Below are positions 11,007 through 21,320 of a DNA stretch of 64,000 nt, one piece after another; positions within the stretch are counted from its first letter, which is position 1; each line of letters starts with the position of its first letter. The notes under the pieces were generated by a model. It saw only the letters and a program-made list of their open reading frames with translations, was not told the DNA's origin and did not search any database. The position numbers were made by a program, and so were the translations under genes. Where the stretch lies: NCBI GenBank assembly GCA_022605405.1, contig JABYQQ010000013.1, positions 1 to 64,000 on the forward strand, given 5' to 3'. Source of the stretch: Earliella scabrosa. Its lineage: Eukaryota; Basidiomycota; Agaricomycetes; Polyporales; Polyporaceae.

Positions 11007-13811
11007 TCAGCGTGGATGAGATTGGGAGCGGGCAGAGCGTGGGTAGTATGTACACGGGCAGCAGCGCCGGGACCTAGGTTCGTTCAATGCGTCCATGATG
11101 TCCTCGCCGTCTATTAAGTGGGTAGGGGATGTGGGATCGATCGACGACGTTGAAGCACGGCGGGCCAGCCTGGGGGCCTTGCGGGACTTGAGACGTGATA
11201 AAAAAGTTGACACCTGACACAGCGGAAAGAGGGAGACTGATGCGCGCAAGGCGGCGTTCACTGCGAGTGGGAAGGATGGGGAGGAGGCGTGTGAGCGTGC
11301 GCGCCTGGAAATAGGGAAGCAGTGGGGGGCGGGCACTTACGAAGTCCCAGAGGGTTCCGAAGCACGGAATGCCGGCCTCCTTGCATCCCTGCATTGCGAC
11401 ACCAGCTCAGCACGACGAGCACGGACGAAACGGACGCCTGCACCGCGCGGGGCGGGGCGGGGCGGCTACGCACCTGCATCATCTCCGAGTTTCCGATGTA
11501 GTTGGACGTGATGAAGACAACTGCGGGAGGGCGCTCCGGTCAGCCACTGTCTTCTTTCTTATTGCCGCGAGCGATGGCTATGACGATAGCGAATTGGACA
11601 GATAGGCGACAGCGAGCGTGGCGCACGGTGCGGCGCATACGCATACACATACGTATTGTATTGCTCGACGCCCGTCCGCCTATCTGTTCCGCAGGGACCC
11701 TGAACAAGCCGGCGTGGTACGCACCTTCAGCATTCCAGGAGTGGTACACGTCGCGGAGGATCTTCATCGTGTCTGGACGGCCGCCGCGCACCTTCGAGTC
11801 CCAGAGCAGGAGCCGCTCTGGTTCGATGTGCCGGTGGATGAGGCCGCTGATCGTCGGGCCGAACGTCTTCTCCTGGTCGGAGCCTGTGTGCGAAAAAGCA
11901 TGCGGAATTTCGAAAGTCAATCTCGAGGCAGCTAGGCGGCGCAGCGGGTAAACGAGCGTGGACGCACCGATCCAGATCAAGTACCTAGATGGCCGATAGA
12001 AGACGGACGTGCGCGCGCACGCGATGGCGGGGCGGTTCAGCCATACTAATCCCGCAGCAGATGTGGGACCGCACGCACCAGTATGGTGATTGGATGCACG
12101 TCGAGAGCGCGGCACCAATGCCGGTACCCGTGCAGATACGGATGCCTCGCTTGTAGAGGGTGGAGGTGTTGGACACACCAGCGAACTGGTAGGGGCGCGT
12201 GCTAAGTCAGGAGCACCGTGCGCGGGTCATGCGGGTCCGCACCCACCTTCAGTTCACGCGTCCAGAGGGTCCGGGGCGGGTCATTGACTAGGCTGCGTGT
12301 GAAGTCACCTGCGGGCGGGAGCTCGGGAGCCAATTTAGATGCACCTCGAAACGAAAGTACGGACCTTGCACACCGCAAATCATGTAGTGGTACTTTGCGT
12401 GGGGGCCCTCGCTGTCGGAAAACGTGGTCGGCGCGGCGAATCCACACAGTGGGAAAGAGGCACGTACGAAATAATACCAAATGCGTGGTACTCCTTCACG
12501 GCGCTGCGACTAATGCGGCCGAGCAGTCCTTGCTGCATCCCACGCCGGAAGCGCACGATAGCCACCTTGGGCGACGGCTGTGGCGTGACAACGCATTAGC
12601 GTTAGCCGTGACAGAATTTGTAGAAAGGCTATTCACCAGCTCGATGTCGACCGGAACCTCGCGGGTACAGATCCAAGGGAGCACGATCCAAGTGGTCATG
12701 CCCATGACGTACCAGAAGTCCTGTTGACGAACAAGATGCCGGCCGTCAAGGGTCCACTCTCGGGTGGTCGTGTCGTAAATGTCGCCCATGATCGTGAAAG
12801 CCCCTGCGAAACGTTTCAGCAGAAGCTCACGATGGTGTGAATGGTCGACTCACAGGTCAGGAACAGCGCAGTCCAACCCACGAAACGGTGGTGGCGCTCG
12901 AAAACGCTGCGCGAAATCTATGAGTCTCCGATGGCGGCAAAGGTGTGCCGGATCCACTCACTTGTGGTGTGTGTTGCGTACCCATGGGAATGCAGCGATG
13001 GCAGTGACGATGACAGCCACGTTGGTGGCTAGACCCAGGGTGAGGATGGCATTGTGCTCGTTGACATGATTGCGGACAGTATTGACCACCTTGTATGTCA
13101 ACCAGATAATTCCAGACGCAGCGCATCCGGAGTGAATACCGCCGAGGTGCTAGGGGTCAGAGTGTGAGTCATGAAACAGCAGCTATGATGCGCCACAGTG
13201 CTCACCTGAAGAACCGAAGTGCAACCCAGACGCCACCAGAGAGGGGGCCACTGTGTGGAACAGTTAGCGGTTGAATTCTCTCGTGAGCGACGTCAACGTA
13301 CCTTGGCGAACAGCGTGTTGACAAGCCAATAGAGACACCGACCGAATATCTCGTTACGCATGAGGATGGAGACGTTGAAGTTGGCAACGGCGAAGGCACC
13401 CGCGTATTTCGTCGCGTATGGCCAGTGACCCGACACCGCAAAGCCGAACATGATCATGTTGATGGAGAACGTAATAGTGAATAGTTTACTGCGGAAGAGT
13501 GCACGGTCAGTCACATCCGACGCTCACCAAGTGCCCGTTACTCACCGATATGTGTTGTACCATAGCTTAACGAGGATAACTTTGGACACCTTCTTCTTCT
13601 TGCCGCCCTTAGGGGCTGCGTACGGGTCCTTCTTGACCTGAGGGGCAGGAATGACATCCTTCTTCTCGTTAGGGAAGAGGTCCTTCTTCTCGTCTGCGGG
13701 GAAAGAGAGTGGCTTCTTCTCGACGGGGTAGACGGTGACCTTGTCGAGAGTGCCCTTCTCGGCATCGTCGTACGCTGGGGCGGCACCTCGCGGGCTGGGT
13801 TCTGACGACAT
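11007..13811 (-). CDS. TmpA-like integral membrane protein (ferric-reductase-like flavoprotein family)
   Basis: The closest family I recognise is the fungal integral membrane protein TmpA, a putative membrane oxidoreductase linked to conidiation in Aspergillus and related to the membrane part of NRPS-like fusion proteins. The N-terminus is charged and cytosolic (VYPVEKKPLSFPADEKKDLF). Several membrane segments follow with conserved polar positions: LFTITFSINMIMFGFAVSGHW, FNVSILMRNEIFGRCLYWLV, HLGGIHSGCAASGIIWL, and HNVFERHHRFVGWTALFLT; the histidines are candidate heme ligands. The C-terminal half (VAIVRFRRGMQQGLLGRISR, GIRICTGTGIGAALSTC, LLLWDSKVRGGRPDTMKIL, GCKEAGIPCFGTLWDF) resembles an FAD/NAD(P)-binding reductase module. 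About a dozen exons. The last exon is read in the frame ending at 11007, which gives a basic tail. The natural substrate cannot be told from sequence. Confidence 0.8.
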
Positions 13812-16050
13812 GGTGATGGTGAGTAGTCGTGCAGTGAAAGTCCAGGAGGGCTACTAGTAGCGAGGGTCAATCGATAGACCGCTACACGGGACAGGTGGGG
13901 GTCGGGCGTATCCGACAAAAGTCCAGCCGGCCTTTATCCATTCTACGAGCGCGAAGCAGGCACGGAGTGTGAGATCGAGGACTAACATCTTGAGCGTCCG
14001 CGCAGGGAAGGCGCACCGCAGAAAGGCAATCCGGCAGATCACTTTGCGTGTACCCGGACGGGGGGATTGTCACAGCCTGGTACGGGGGAAGCAGACCCAG
14101 TGCCGTGGTGTGAATGCACTCCCACAGGCCCCGAAAATTCCACGGGTTAATGGGAAGCCTATCCGTCCTAAACCTCGGGATGTGAGTGGACGCTTGTGCG
14201 ACTCCACCCATTCATCCGTGCTCTGTTCCGCCACTCGACTTGGAACCGACGTTAGCGAGCTCGGCCATGCAGATCGGCCAACGCCAACGTCGCTGCCACG
14301 CACTCGATATCGCTTGATGGCGCCCGGAGGTTCGCAGCAAGAACGCGATGAGTTCGGGGCTCCATTTCTGGGCAGAACGGTGATGTTCGATAAGCTGTAG
14401 CGCTGCATGGACGGGGCTGCGTCATTCTATCGGTGACAACAGATTGCGCAGGCGGCCGACCGCGATTAGTGCATGGTTCCCACTGTGAGTAGCAGCGCAA
14501 ACCAAACACCAGCGTACCCTCATACCTGTTTCGGTGAGAAGTTACGTGCACGGCTCCGGTCGCATGCGTTGCAGACGACAGCAAGTGCCCCGCAAGCGTG
14601 GAAAGTAGCAGAAAGAGAGCGATCTTCACACAGCTCGTGCAAGCGCGCCTGCGGGCTCCCATACCGTGCGTGCGGTGCGGCGCGTATCAAGTAGATTTCT
14701 CCGGGGACTCGGTATGCGCACTGAACCCGACCCGAATCCAGAGGAAGGAGTCTCCTCGGAGTACGCACCTACGGGCCCGTGTCGGAATCGACTCTCGCAA
14801 TCGCGTTCTGGGCACCGCCGCCATCGTGATATCTGGCGCGCCGTGGGCGCGTCAGAGGGGCTGGTTATGGAGACTCGACGCTCTGGAGCACAGCCGTGGC
14901 TGCGAGAAAGGAAGAGAGCATGCGCGTTCTCAGCAAGAAGACATGCGCGCCCGGGTGAAGGGGTTGGTTGGAGTTTGGACGACTCGGCAAACTGTGCGCG
15001 CCTCTGTCACTTCGCGGGTTGGTTTCGTCCAAGGGCTGTGCTTGCGGTGACGCCCACCCGCTGCCTCCACGTCCGAACCACCACATCCGACCGGAACAGT
15101 TCAGGTTTCGACTGTCGGGCAAGTTCACCTCTCCGACTCGGATCCTATTCTCTCTTTGCTCCAGCACAGGACCGTGGTACATATCCAGCAGCTAGGAATG
15201 TTGTCGAGGCGCGCACGGGAGTGTTTCAGGGCGCACTGCTTCCGCATCCCGTCGTCGAGAACCAGGTCGGGGGCGGGCTAGGTACCCCACCCTCCGAATA
15301 TTCACACCGGCGTGAGTTTGTCGGAGTCGTAGGCTCATTGATGTGTTCATCCTGGCAGATGGCCGACGTGAACACTTGCGGCTTGCGTGCGCTCCCGCGC
15401 GGGGCCGCCACCACCGTAATAAGGCATGAACGTACACGCGTTACATGCCCGTTATTTGTAGTACCAATGGGAATCCGGGTAGGGCGTATATTTCAGGCAT
15501 GCATGCTCGGAGACCATGAGATTGCGAAACGGAATGAGCGGCTGCACTTTCGTGTTCTACCGGCATGTAGGCACTCCTCCGTGGATCGGTTTGCTTGACT
15601 TTCGGCATATGAATGTGCGGCGGTAAGTTCTATGGCCACAGGTATGCAGTACCCTGCGTCTTCTCCGCAGCGGTACCTTCGGCCCAATAAGTCCCTGGAC
15701 GCGTTAGAATCCGAGACCAGGCGAATCGCCCGGACCATCAGTCCGACAATGAATACAAGCGAAGGATAGTGATGTACAACAACAGACAGACAGGCAGGCA
15801 CAAATGTCGTAATCGGAGTCATCAACATAAGTATAGATAACGAAGCGCTGTGAAGGGGGACGAGGACGGAGTCATACTACGCAGCGACTGATCAAGCATC
15901 GGCGGACAGAGGCCGCGAAGCGGGAACATCTGTGGTAGCCGCAGGGTCAGGCAGTACATGCATGCCTGCGCACAACCCTATTCGACACCATTTGCCGGAC
16001 GGGTCGCGAAGCATTCGGCACGGGAAAACTTCAGGCCTTCAGGAAGGCGG
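13812..16050. other. 2.2 kb region without a supported gene
   Basis: It lies between the start of the TmpA-like gene and the 3' end of NDC80. The longest open frame is on the plus strand (14666-15598, 310 codons), but it begins at a GTG, its first ATG is at about 14714, no part resembles a known family, and its composition looks like unselected GC-rich sequence. I do not call it a gene. No repeat or RNA gene was recognised. Confidence 0.45.
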
Positions 16051-19000
16051 CTAGTTTGCTTCGGCAAAGTCCCTGAGGTACTGCAGCTGTTTCGACACCT
16101 CGTCCTTGAATGCAACGATATCGCTGCTATTCTTGATCACCGCCCGGACCGTGTCCTCCTTGAGCCTGTTGATCTTCTCGATTTGTTCCCGGTATCTGTC
16201 AAGGCGAAAGGGACAGAGAAATGTATCGTAAGCACTCGAACACTTCGTAGCGTGTGGAGCAGGGTGCACGGAACATGGGGTGGGACAGGGTAGTACGGGC
16301 GCGCACAATCTGTGTCATAGGCATGACAGCAAGGGACGCGCGACAGCCAATGACATAGATAGAACCGGAAGGATAGGATAGGACGGAGTACGTACGCGAT
16401 TTGCAGGGCCTGCAGGCGAGACTTGACACCCACGCCATTCGCCATCGCAGCTGTCCGTGCGGCGGCCAGGTCGCGCTCCAATCTCGACGCCTCCGCGTTG
16501 CTGACCAACGCTTCTTGCTGCGCGGCCTATTGTACATAGACACGTCACCCGCGGACCCAAACAACAAAAGAGGCGCAACTGTCAGTCACTCTTGTTGCCG
16601 CCAACATGATCATCGCAACTCACATCGCGGAATTCGTCGGCTTGGTCGTTCAGCGCGTTCGTCTTGTTCATTACCTCAAGCACCTCTTCCTCGACCGTCT
16701 CACACTCCAGCGTGAGCTGATCGAGCTCGTCATCGACGCGTATGCGTTCGCTTTCCACGTCCGCACGGGCGGTCATCTTCATCTCCGCGATCCGGTTGAG
16801 TGTCGGCTTCACGACCTTCCGTATATCTGCGCCCGTAAGGAGCCCTTGCGGATTCGCCGAAGCGGAGTGCAAGTCAATTGTCAAATCAATGTCTTCTAGT
16901 GGCGGGGGCAGTGGCGGGAAGAGTTCGAGGCTGGATAGCAGCGAGGTGTACTGGTCCAGCGCCTCCTCTGCGTCAGAGACTTTCCGAGTCAGTGAGACCT
17001 CGAGGCGCACGACGACCTGCGAGGTCTCCGCGATCTTGTGTTTGAGGCTCTCAAGTTCGCGTGTGAGGTTCTCGTGGTCGGTGTTCATGCGCAGCACTTC
17101 TTCGGGCGAAAGGTTCTGCACTTTGACGATGTCGGTCAGTCGCTGCTCTTCTGCATGCAGCTTCTCCAGATTCGCCACTGCGCGTGAACAGTCAACTCGG
17201 TGAAACATGGAAGGAATGAGGAGAGCGTACAGTTGTACTCGAGCTCTGTCTTCTCGTCCTGGACCTGTCGCATCCACTTCTGTTTCCGCTCCTCGTACCG
17301 ACGCAAGATCTCTTCGAACTTGAGCTTGTCGCGCTTCAGGGACCCGTTGTCCTTCTTGAGCTCTTCGTACGGCGGCTTAACCACTATCAGCGACCTGCCG
17401 AGGGCGTTGATTGAGGGAATGGACACCTACCGCTGACTTCTTCAGCTGCTCCCACTCGAGTTGGATCTCTTTCAGTCTCTCGCGTCTCTGTTCAAGGTCG
17501 ACCAGCACGCGCGCATCTTTCTTCGCTGAGTATGGTGTGAGCTACGGGACACCCTCAGACTCTCGCAACTGCGCCGTACCATATCGTTCCTCCAATGCCT
17601 TCTCCTGTTCGGGGAAGACATCTTGTCCCTGCAAGAAAATCTCATACGCGGAGAGATTGTGTTCCAGCGCCAGCGCGAGATGGTGGTTGTTGTCGTCGAA
17701 CTCGTCCGGTATTAGGGCTGGGTCTTGTAGTGTCGGATGCCGGCTGTTCATGTAGTTATCGCGCGCCTGGTCAATCCAGTCATTCGGATAAGTCTAAGCA
17801 AGGGGATAAATGGCATCAGGTCTGTGCGCGCACCTTTCCGAGCTCGGTAAGCCAGTGTAGCATTCCAAGTAGTGCCGGCCAAGAGTGCATGGCTGCAGGC
17901 GTTGAAAGCCACCTTGGGTCAATTACGCCAAGATATGGGTACTTCAACGCCCTTAGTGCCTGCATGAAGTGTTCCTCGAATCGTAGCTCGAGCTCGAAAG
18001 GCCATAGCGGGTCAAGGCATGTGACGAGGTGCTGGAAGACGGCGCGGAAATCCTTTCCTGTAATGTTCTGCAGCATCTGTGGGGCGACGTCGAAGCCGGT
18101 TTGCATAAGGTAGTTGCCGATGTCTTGTCGCATCTTCGATTGGTAGGCACGATTACGGAGATCACGGGTGTCTCTTTGCGATGTCTGGCTAGATGGTTGT
18201 GCTACTCCCTGAGCCCCTTGCCACATGGAGCCTCTGCGGACATTACTGCGCAGCGAAGAGTGTCAGCATGTATACAGGAATTCTTGAATAGGGCTAGGGG
18301 ACCAAAAGATGAGTTCATTGCAGTCGGCATTCTCAACCACAACCCGGTATGCTCGAGATGATGACGTTCTTGGGTCAGACTTACAGCTCAGGCGATCCCG
18401 AACATTTTTTTTTTTTTGGCATCCTCGTTTATTGCCCTCGAGGGCCGAGCCCTATGGTAGGCAGATCCCGAACATTGTCGTACGTCGTACCATGTATCAT
18501 ATAGGAGATGTCCCTCACTTCTGGGATGATAGCTTCTGGCTCCGGTTGGCTTCACTATGGCGTGGATCAAGCTGACCGAGAAATCCCCACCAGTAGAGAT
18601 GGCCACGTCCACATGTACTATACACTTCTCAGTTTTAGTTACCTTTCGAAGTTATCATCCCAGAATTGAGTAGTCCTATGTTACCGGGGCACACAGTCGT
18701 GACATGCATGTGAGCCGTCGCGCTAAACATCTTCAATAGCCATTACGGCGCGACATCATGTTATGAATCCTGGTGGCATAGCCAGAACATGCTTAAGTCT
18801 TCTGGCAGAACATGACGCGGAAGCACCGGGCAAAACGACGCGGTGGCCGCAGAAGTCGCGAAGGGAATGTCCAGATTGTTCCGAACTCGCGCACGAGATC
18901 CAATCCAGACCGCTCGTGAATTCTGCGCACCTTCCTCACCAGCAAGACATCGCATAAATCGCCATGACACTATCCATTTCGTCTGATGACCGAGTGCGAT

Positions 19001-19272
19001 ACTCACTTGTGCATGGGTGTCCGGCCATAGTTTTGGGGTTTGCTCGCGCTCTGGAGTAAGGGGTTCACATTCTGGGAGCGCATAAGTGACTGTCGCGGAT
19101 TTGACGGAGGAGGCATGGGATACGGCGCTCGCAGCGCAGGGCCAGCAAGAGACATGCGTCCATGGCCGTGTGTAGGTTTCTTCACCGTCGAGGGAACGGG
19201 GAGGTTTGAGCGCGCGTTGCCATAGGGGTCGTTATGTGGCGCCATTGTGGATCGTCTTGCAGAGAACTCCAT
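16051..19272 (-). CDS. NDC80: Kinetochore protein Ndc80 (HEC1)
   Basis: Microtubule-binding subunit of the Ndc80 complex at the outer kinetochore, heterodimer partner of Nuf2. The basic, disordered N-terminal tail (MEFSARRSTMAPHND to about residue 90) is the usual Aurora B target region. The calponin-homology domain follows, with IGNYLMQTGFDVAPQMLQ, GKDFRAVFQHLVTCLDPLW and LKYPYLGVIDPRWLSTPAA. The remaining two thirds is coiled coil (for example YEELKKDNGSLKRDKLKFEE and LNRIAEMKMTARADVESERI) ending in the Spc24/Spc25-proximal part ISDIV-like KNSSDIVAFKDEVSKQLQ and RDFAEAN. The first intron (18246-19006, 761 bp) is far longer than the others and contains a small retroposed insertion. The gene is divergent to MOG1 over 289 bp that contains two ACGCGT sites. 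SPC24, from the same complex, lies 44 kb away in this window. Confidence 0.95.
18394..18476 (-). mobile_element. Short poly(A)-tailed retroposed insertion with 13-bp target duplication
   Basis: The 13-mer GATCCCGAACATT occurs at 18394-18406 and again at 18464-18476. Between the copies lie a run of T directly after the first copy (together 13 T, 18405-18417) and about 46 bp of other sequence. Read on the minus strand this is a short sequence ending in poly(A), flanked by a direct repeat, which is the signature of LINE-machinery retroposition (a SINE, a 5'-truncated element or a processed small RNA). The inserted sequence contains a palindrome around CCCTCGAGGG. It lies wholly inside the first intron of NDC80, in the sense direction of that gene. 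The source sequence is not recognised. Confidence 0.7.
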
Positions 19273-19561
19273 GCTGAAAAGTGTAGCAGAGGATGGCGGG
19301 AAGCAGAGCTAGGCGGAGGCGAGGACGGCGGGAGGAGGCGCGGTCGACGCGATGGTGGTCGAAAGCAAACAAGAGACGCGTTTGACGCGTCTGTCACATG
19401 GGCACGTGCACGCGCAAGCTCTCGGCGGCTCCGACTCGCGGGAGCTTCGACTCTTAAGCTTACCGTCCACTCAGCTGCAGCATGTCGACGTTCCGCCAGC
19501 ATTCCTCTCTACAGCTCTGTCGTGCTCTTCTTCATTGCCCTCAGTGTTGATCAAGACCGCA
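19273..19561. promoter_or_regulatory. NDC80/MOG1 bidirectional promoter with two ACGCGT sites
   Basis: The 289 bp between two divergent start codons contains two copies of ACGCGT (19376-19381 and 19385-19390), three bases apart and about 104-118 bp before the NDC80 start. This matches the MCB site bound by fungal MBF (Mbp1/Res-Swi6) at G1/S genes. A CACGTG-like GCACGTGC core lies at about 19401-19408. The role of the sites is inferred from the motif alone. Confidence 0.5.
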
Positions 19562-20208
19562 ATGTCCGCTACGAGGGAACTCTTCGGAGGTACAATCACC
19601 GCGACCCTCCCGACGCAGCTCATCGATGCATCGTACGTCCTTCCTACCAGCACCTAAACGTCTCTTAGCCTCTTTCCTCGCAGCGATCTGCGTCAGGTGC
19701 CGGACACCCAAGAAGTCTTTTTGTCTCCCAACTCCGGTATCAGCATTATCGTCGAGGTTCTACAGAGCGTAGACGCGAAGGATCTCCGACAAGCTGCCGG
19801 GTCAGTCTCCTCATTCAGTCCTTGGCTTCGTACTTACACACACGGATAATCTCTATCGGTAGACTCCACTTCGACGCACTTGCGCATGATAACGACGCCA
19901 GATCCCAGACGATCAACGACACTACCGAAGTTCAGAACGACTCTAACGGGGCAACACCCAATCCGATGATCCTGTCCGGTACCCAAACCGTGCAGAAGTT
20001 CAACAGCCAGTCCGCGGACGAAGTTCGCATACTGTTGGCGCTCTACAGAGTTGCCGACAAGAACATTGATCTTGTCATGACGATGAACGTACCAATGACA
20101 AGCACGGATGGCGGGGCGGTGAGCGAGAATGACTGGGATGCTGCAAAGAGCGTCTTTGAGGTCGCAGCAAAGTCACTGCGCATTGTGGACTACGGTCTAT
20201 TTGCGTAG
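19562..20208 (+). CDS. MOG1: Ran-binding nuclear import factor Mog1
   Basis: Mog1 binds Ran and promotes nucleotide release and nuclear protein import. Three exons (19562-19632, 19684-19800, 19863-20208) give 177 residues, the usual Mog1 size. The start ELFGGTITATLPTQLIDAS followed by DLRQVPDTQEVFLSPNSG is the Mog1 signature, and the rest (IIVEVLQSVDAKDLRQAAG, ALYRVADKNIDLVMTMNVP, VFEVAAKSLRIVDYGLFA) fits the single-domain fold. The initiator was chosen as the ATG four residues before ELFGG. The neighbouring transport gene XPO1 is also in the window but is not linked in transcription. Confidence 0.93.
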
Positions 20209-20615
20209 GGAATGGTCAAGAGCCTTGATGTGAGTATGGTCGATCATACGAATGCTTATTCTCATGGCCTGCAAGCATGATAGGTCTCCCTGCCTTCTAG
20301 TAGCAGATATAATCGCATTAATGTGCCTACGGCGTCTTGATCGCTGGTGCCACACTTGATGGTTACCCTGATATTGTGGGGAATGGTAGGACGTCTAATC
20401 CTCACTCGGTAGGTCTGCCATTTTGAAGGGTAACAACGCATCGGGACTTCTTGGCTTACGAGGCTCGGGCCATCCGATATGTACCATACCGATTCGTGCT
20501 TCAGGGAGTGTGTGGAGCCGTGATCTATTGCATGCACACTCAGTAGCCATGTACATGACTGCCTCAAGTACGAGCGAGCACGGATGTACACTTTGAAAGC
20601 TCTTGACAGGAGGAA
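20209..20615. other. 3' flank of MOG1 up to the transposon
   Basis: About 0.4 kb between the MOG1 stop and the left target duplication of the hAT-like element. No gene or repeat was recognised here. Confidence 0.5.
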
Positions 20616-20623
20616 CCCAAACC

Positions 20624-20645
20624 AGGACCCCTGAAAGTCCCTATA
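20624..20645 (+). repeat. Left terminal inverted repeat of the hAT-like element
   Basis: This 22-mer matches the reverse complement of 25439-25460 at 21 of 22 positions and abuts the CCCAAACC target duplication. Confidence 0.8.
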
Positions 20646-20992
20646 AGAGGCCGGCCGATAGGCGCTCGAAATCTGGCCCTCCATGTCCGGACAGGTTTTG
20701 AGGATTTTGTCCGGACTTTCGGCCGGCTGGCCTCAAAAGTGGTTCCATGTCCGGATTTTCCGACCGGCCCCTTCGGGGCCGGTGTGTGTCCGGATGGTGC
20801 GACCAACCACCCCAGAGCCGTTCTGTCCTCCATACTACCCAGCAGATATGAGGCTGGTGCCCGCAGATTGCAATTTAAAGGGTAGTCGACGAAATCGAAG
20901 ACAGGTTGCATCAAAATTCTGCACATGCATGCATCTGGCATGACGGATTGGCTGCGCGCTAATTTGTCTTGACTACTAGGAACTCATATTAG

Positions 20993-21040
20993 TGGATGAC
21001 TTCCCATAACGATTTACGGCTCTACAGACGTCCGTAGATG
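20993..21040 (+). repeat. Left 48-bp Harbinger terminal inverted repeat
   Basis: Begins TGGATGACTTCCCATAACG and ends near TCCGTAGATG. It is the reverse complement of 25090-25137 with a single mismatch (A here, G in the partner) inside an almost palindromic CTACRGACGTCCGTAG core. Confidence 0.93.
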
Positions 21041-21127
21041 CTGGATCTGGCCTATGCGCCGAGATGCCGAACCCGATACAGACCCCGCTGATGGTAATGT
21101 CGTCCGTAGACCAATTAGGCGCTCAAA

Positions 21128-21161
21128 ATCTAGAAAGGGGGGTCGACCCCCCTTTCTAGAT
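21128..21161. repeat. Perfect 34-bp palindrome inside the Harbinger left arm
   Basis: Each 17-base arm reads ATCTAGAAAGGGGGGTC, meeting at GTCGAC with no loop. It lies about 90 bp inside the left repeat and about 160 bp before the Myb-like gene. It could form a cruciform or bind a symmetric protein; it is not repeated at the right end. Confidence 0.85.
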
Positions 21162-21320
21162 CTAAACACGTCCGCAGACTCGCCTTTCCGTCCAAAAAAG
21201 GCAGTCTTTCAAGCTCCGACCAGATCCTCATCTGCCCCCAACCAAAAGCGTTGCGCAGACGACGTTTTTTTTCACCTCTTCACCACCAACACTCTCACTT
21301 GTTCTTTTCTCTCTTTTCCT

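Noticed and set aside
14666..15598. Plus-strand open frame of 310 codons
   Set aside because: Starts at GTG, no family likeness, no splice pattern and random-looking composition; long frames are expected by chance in GC-rich DNA.
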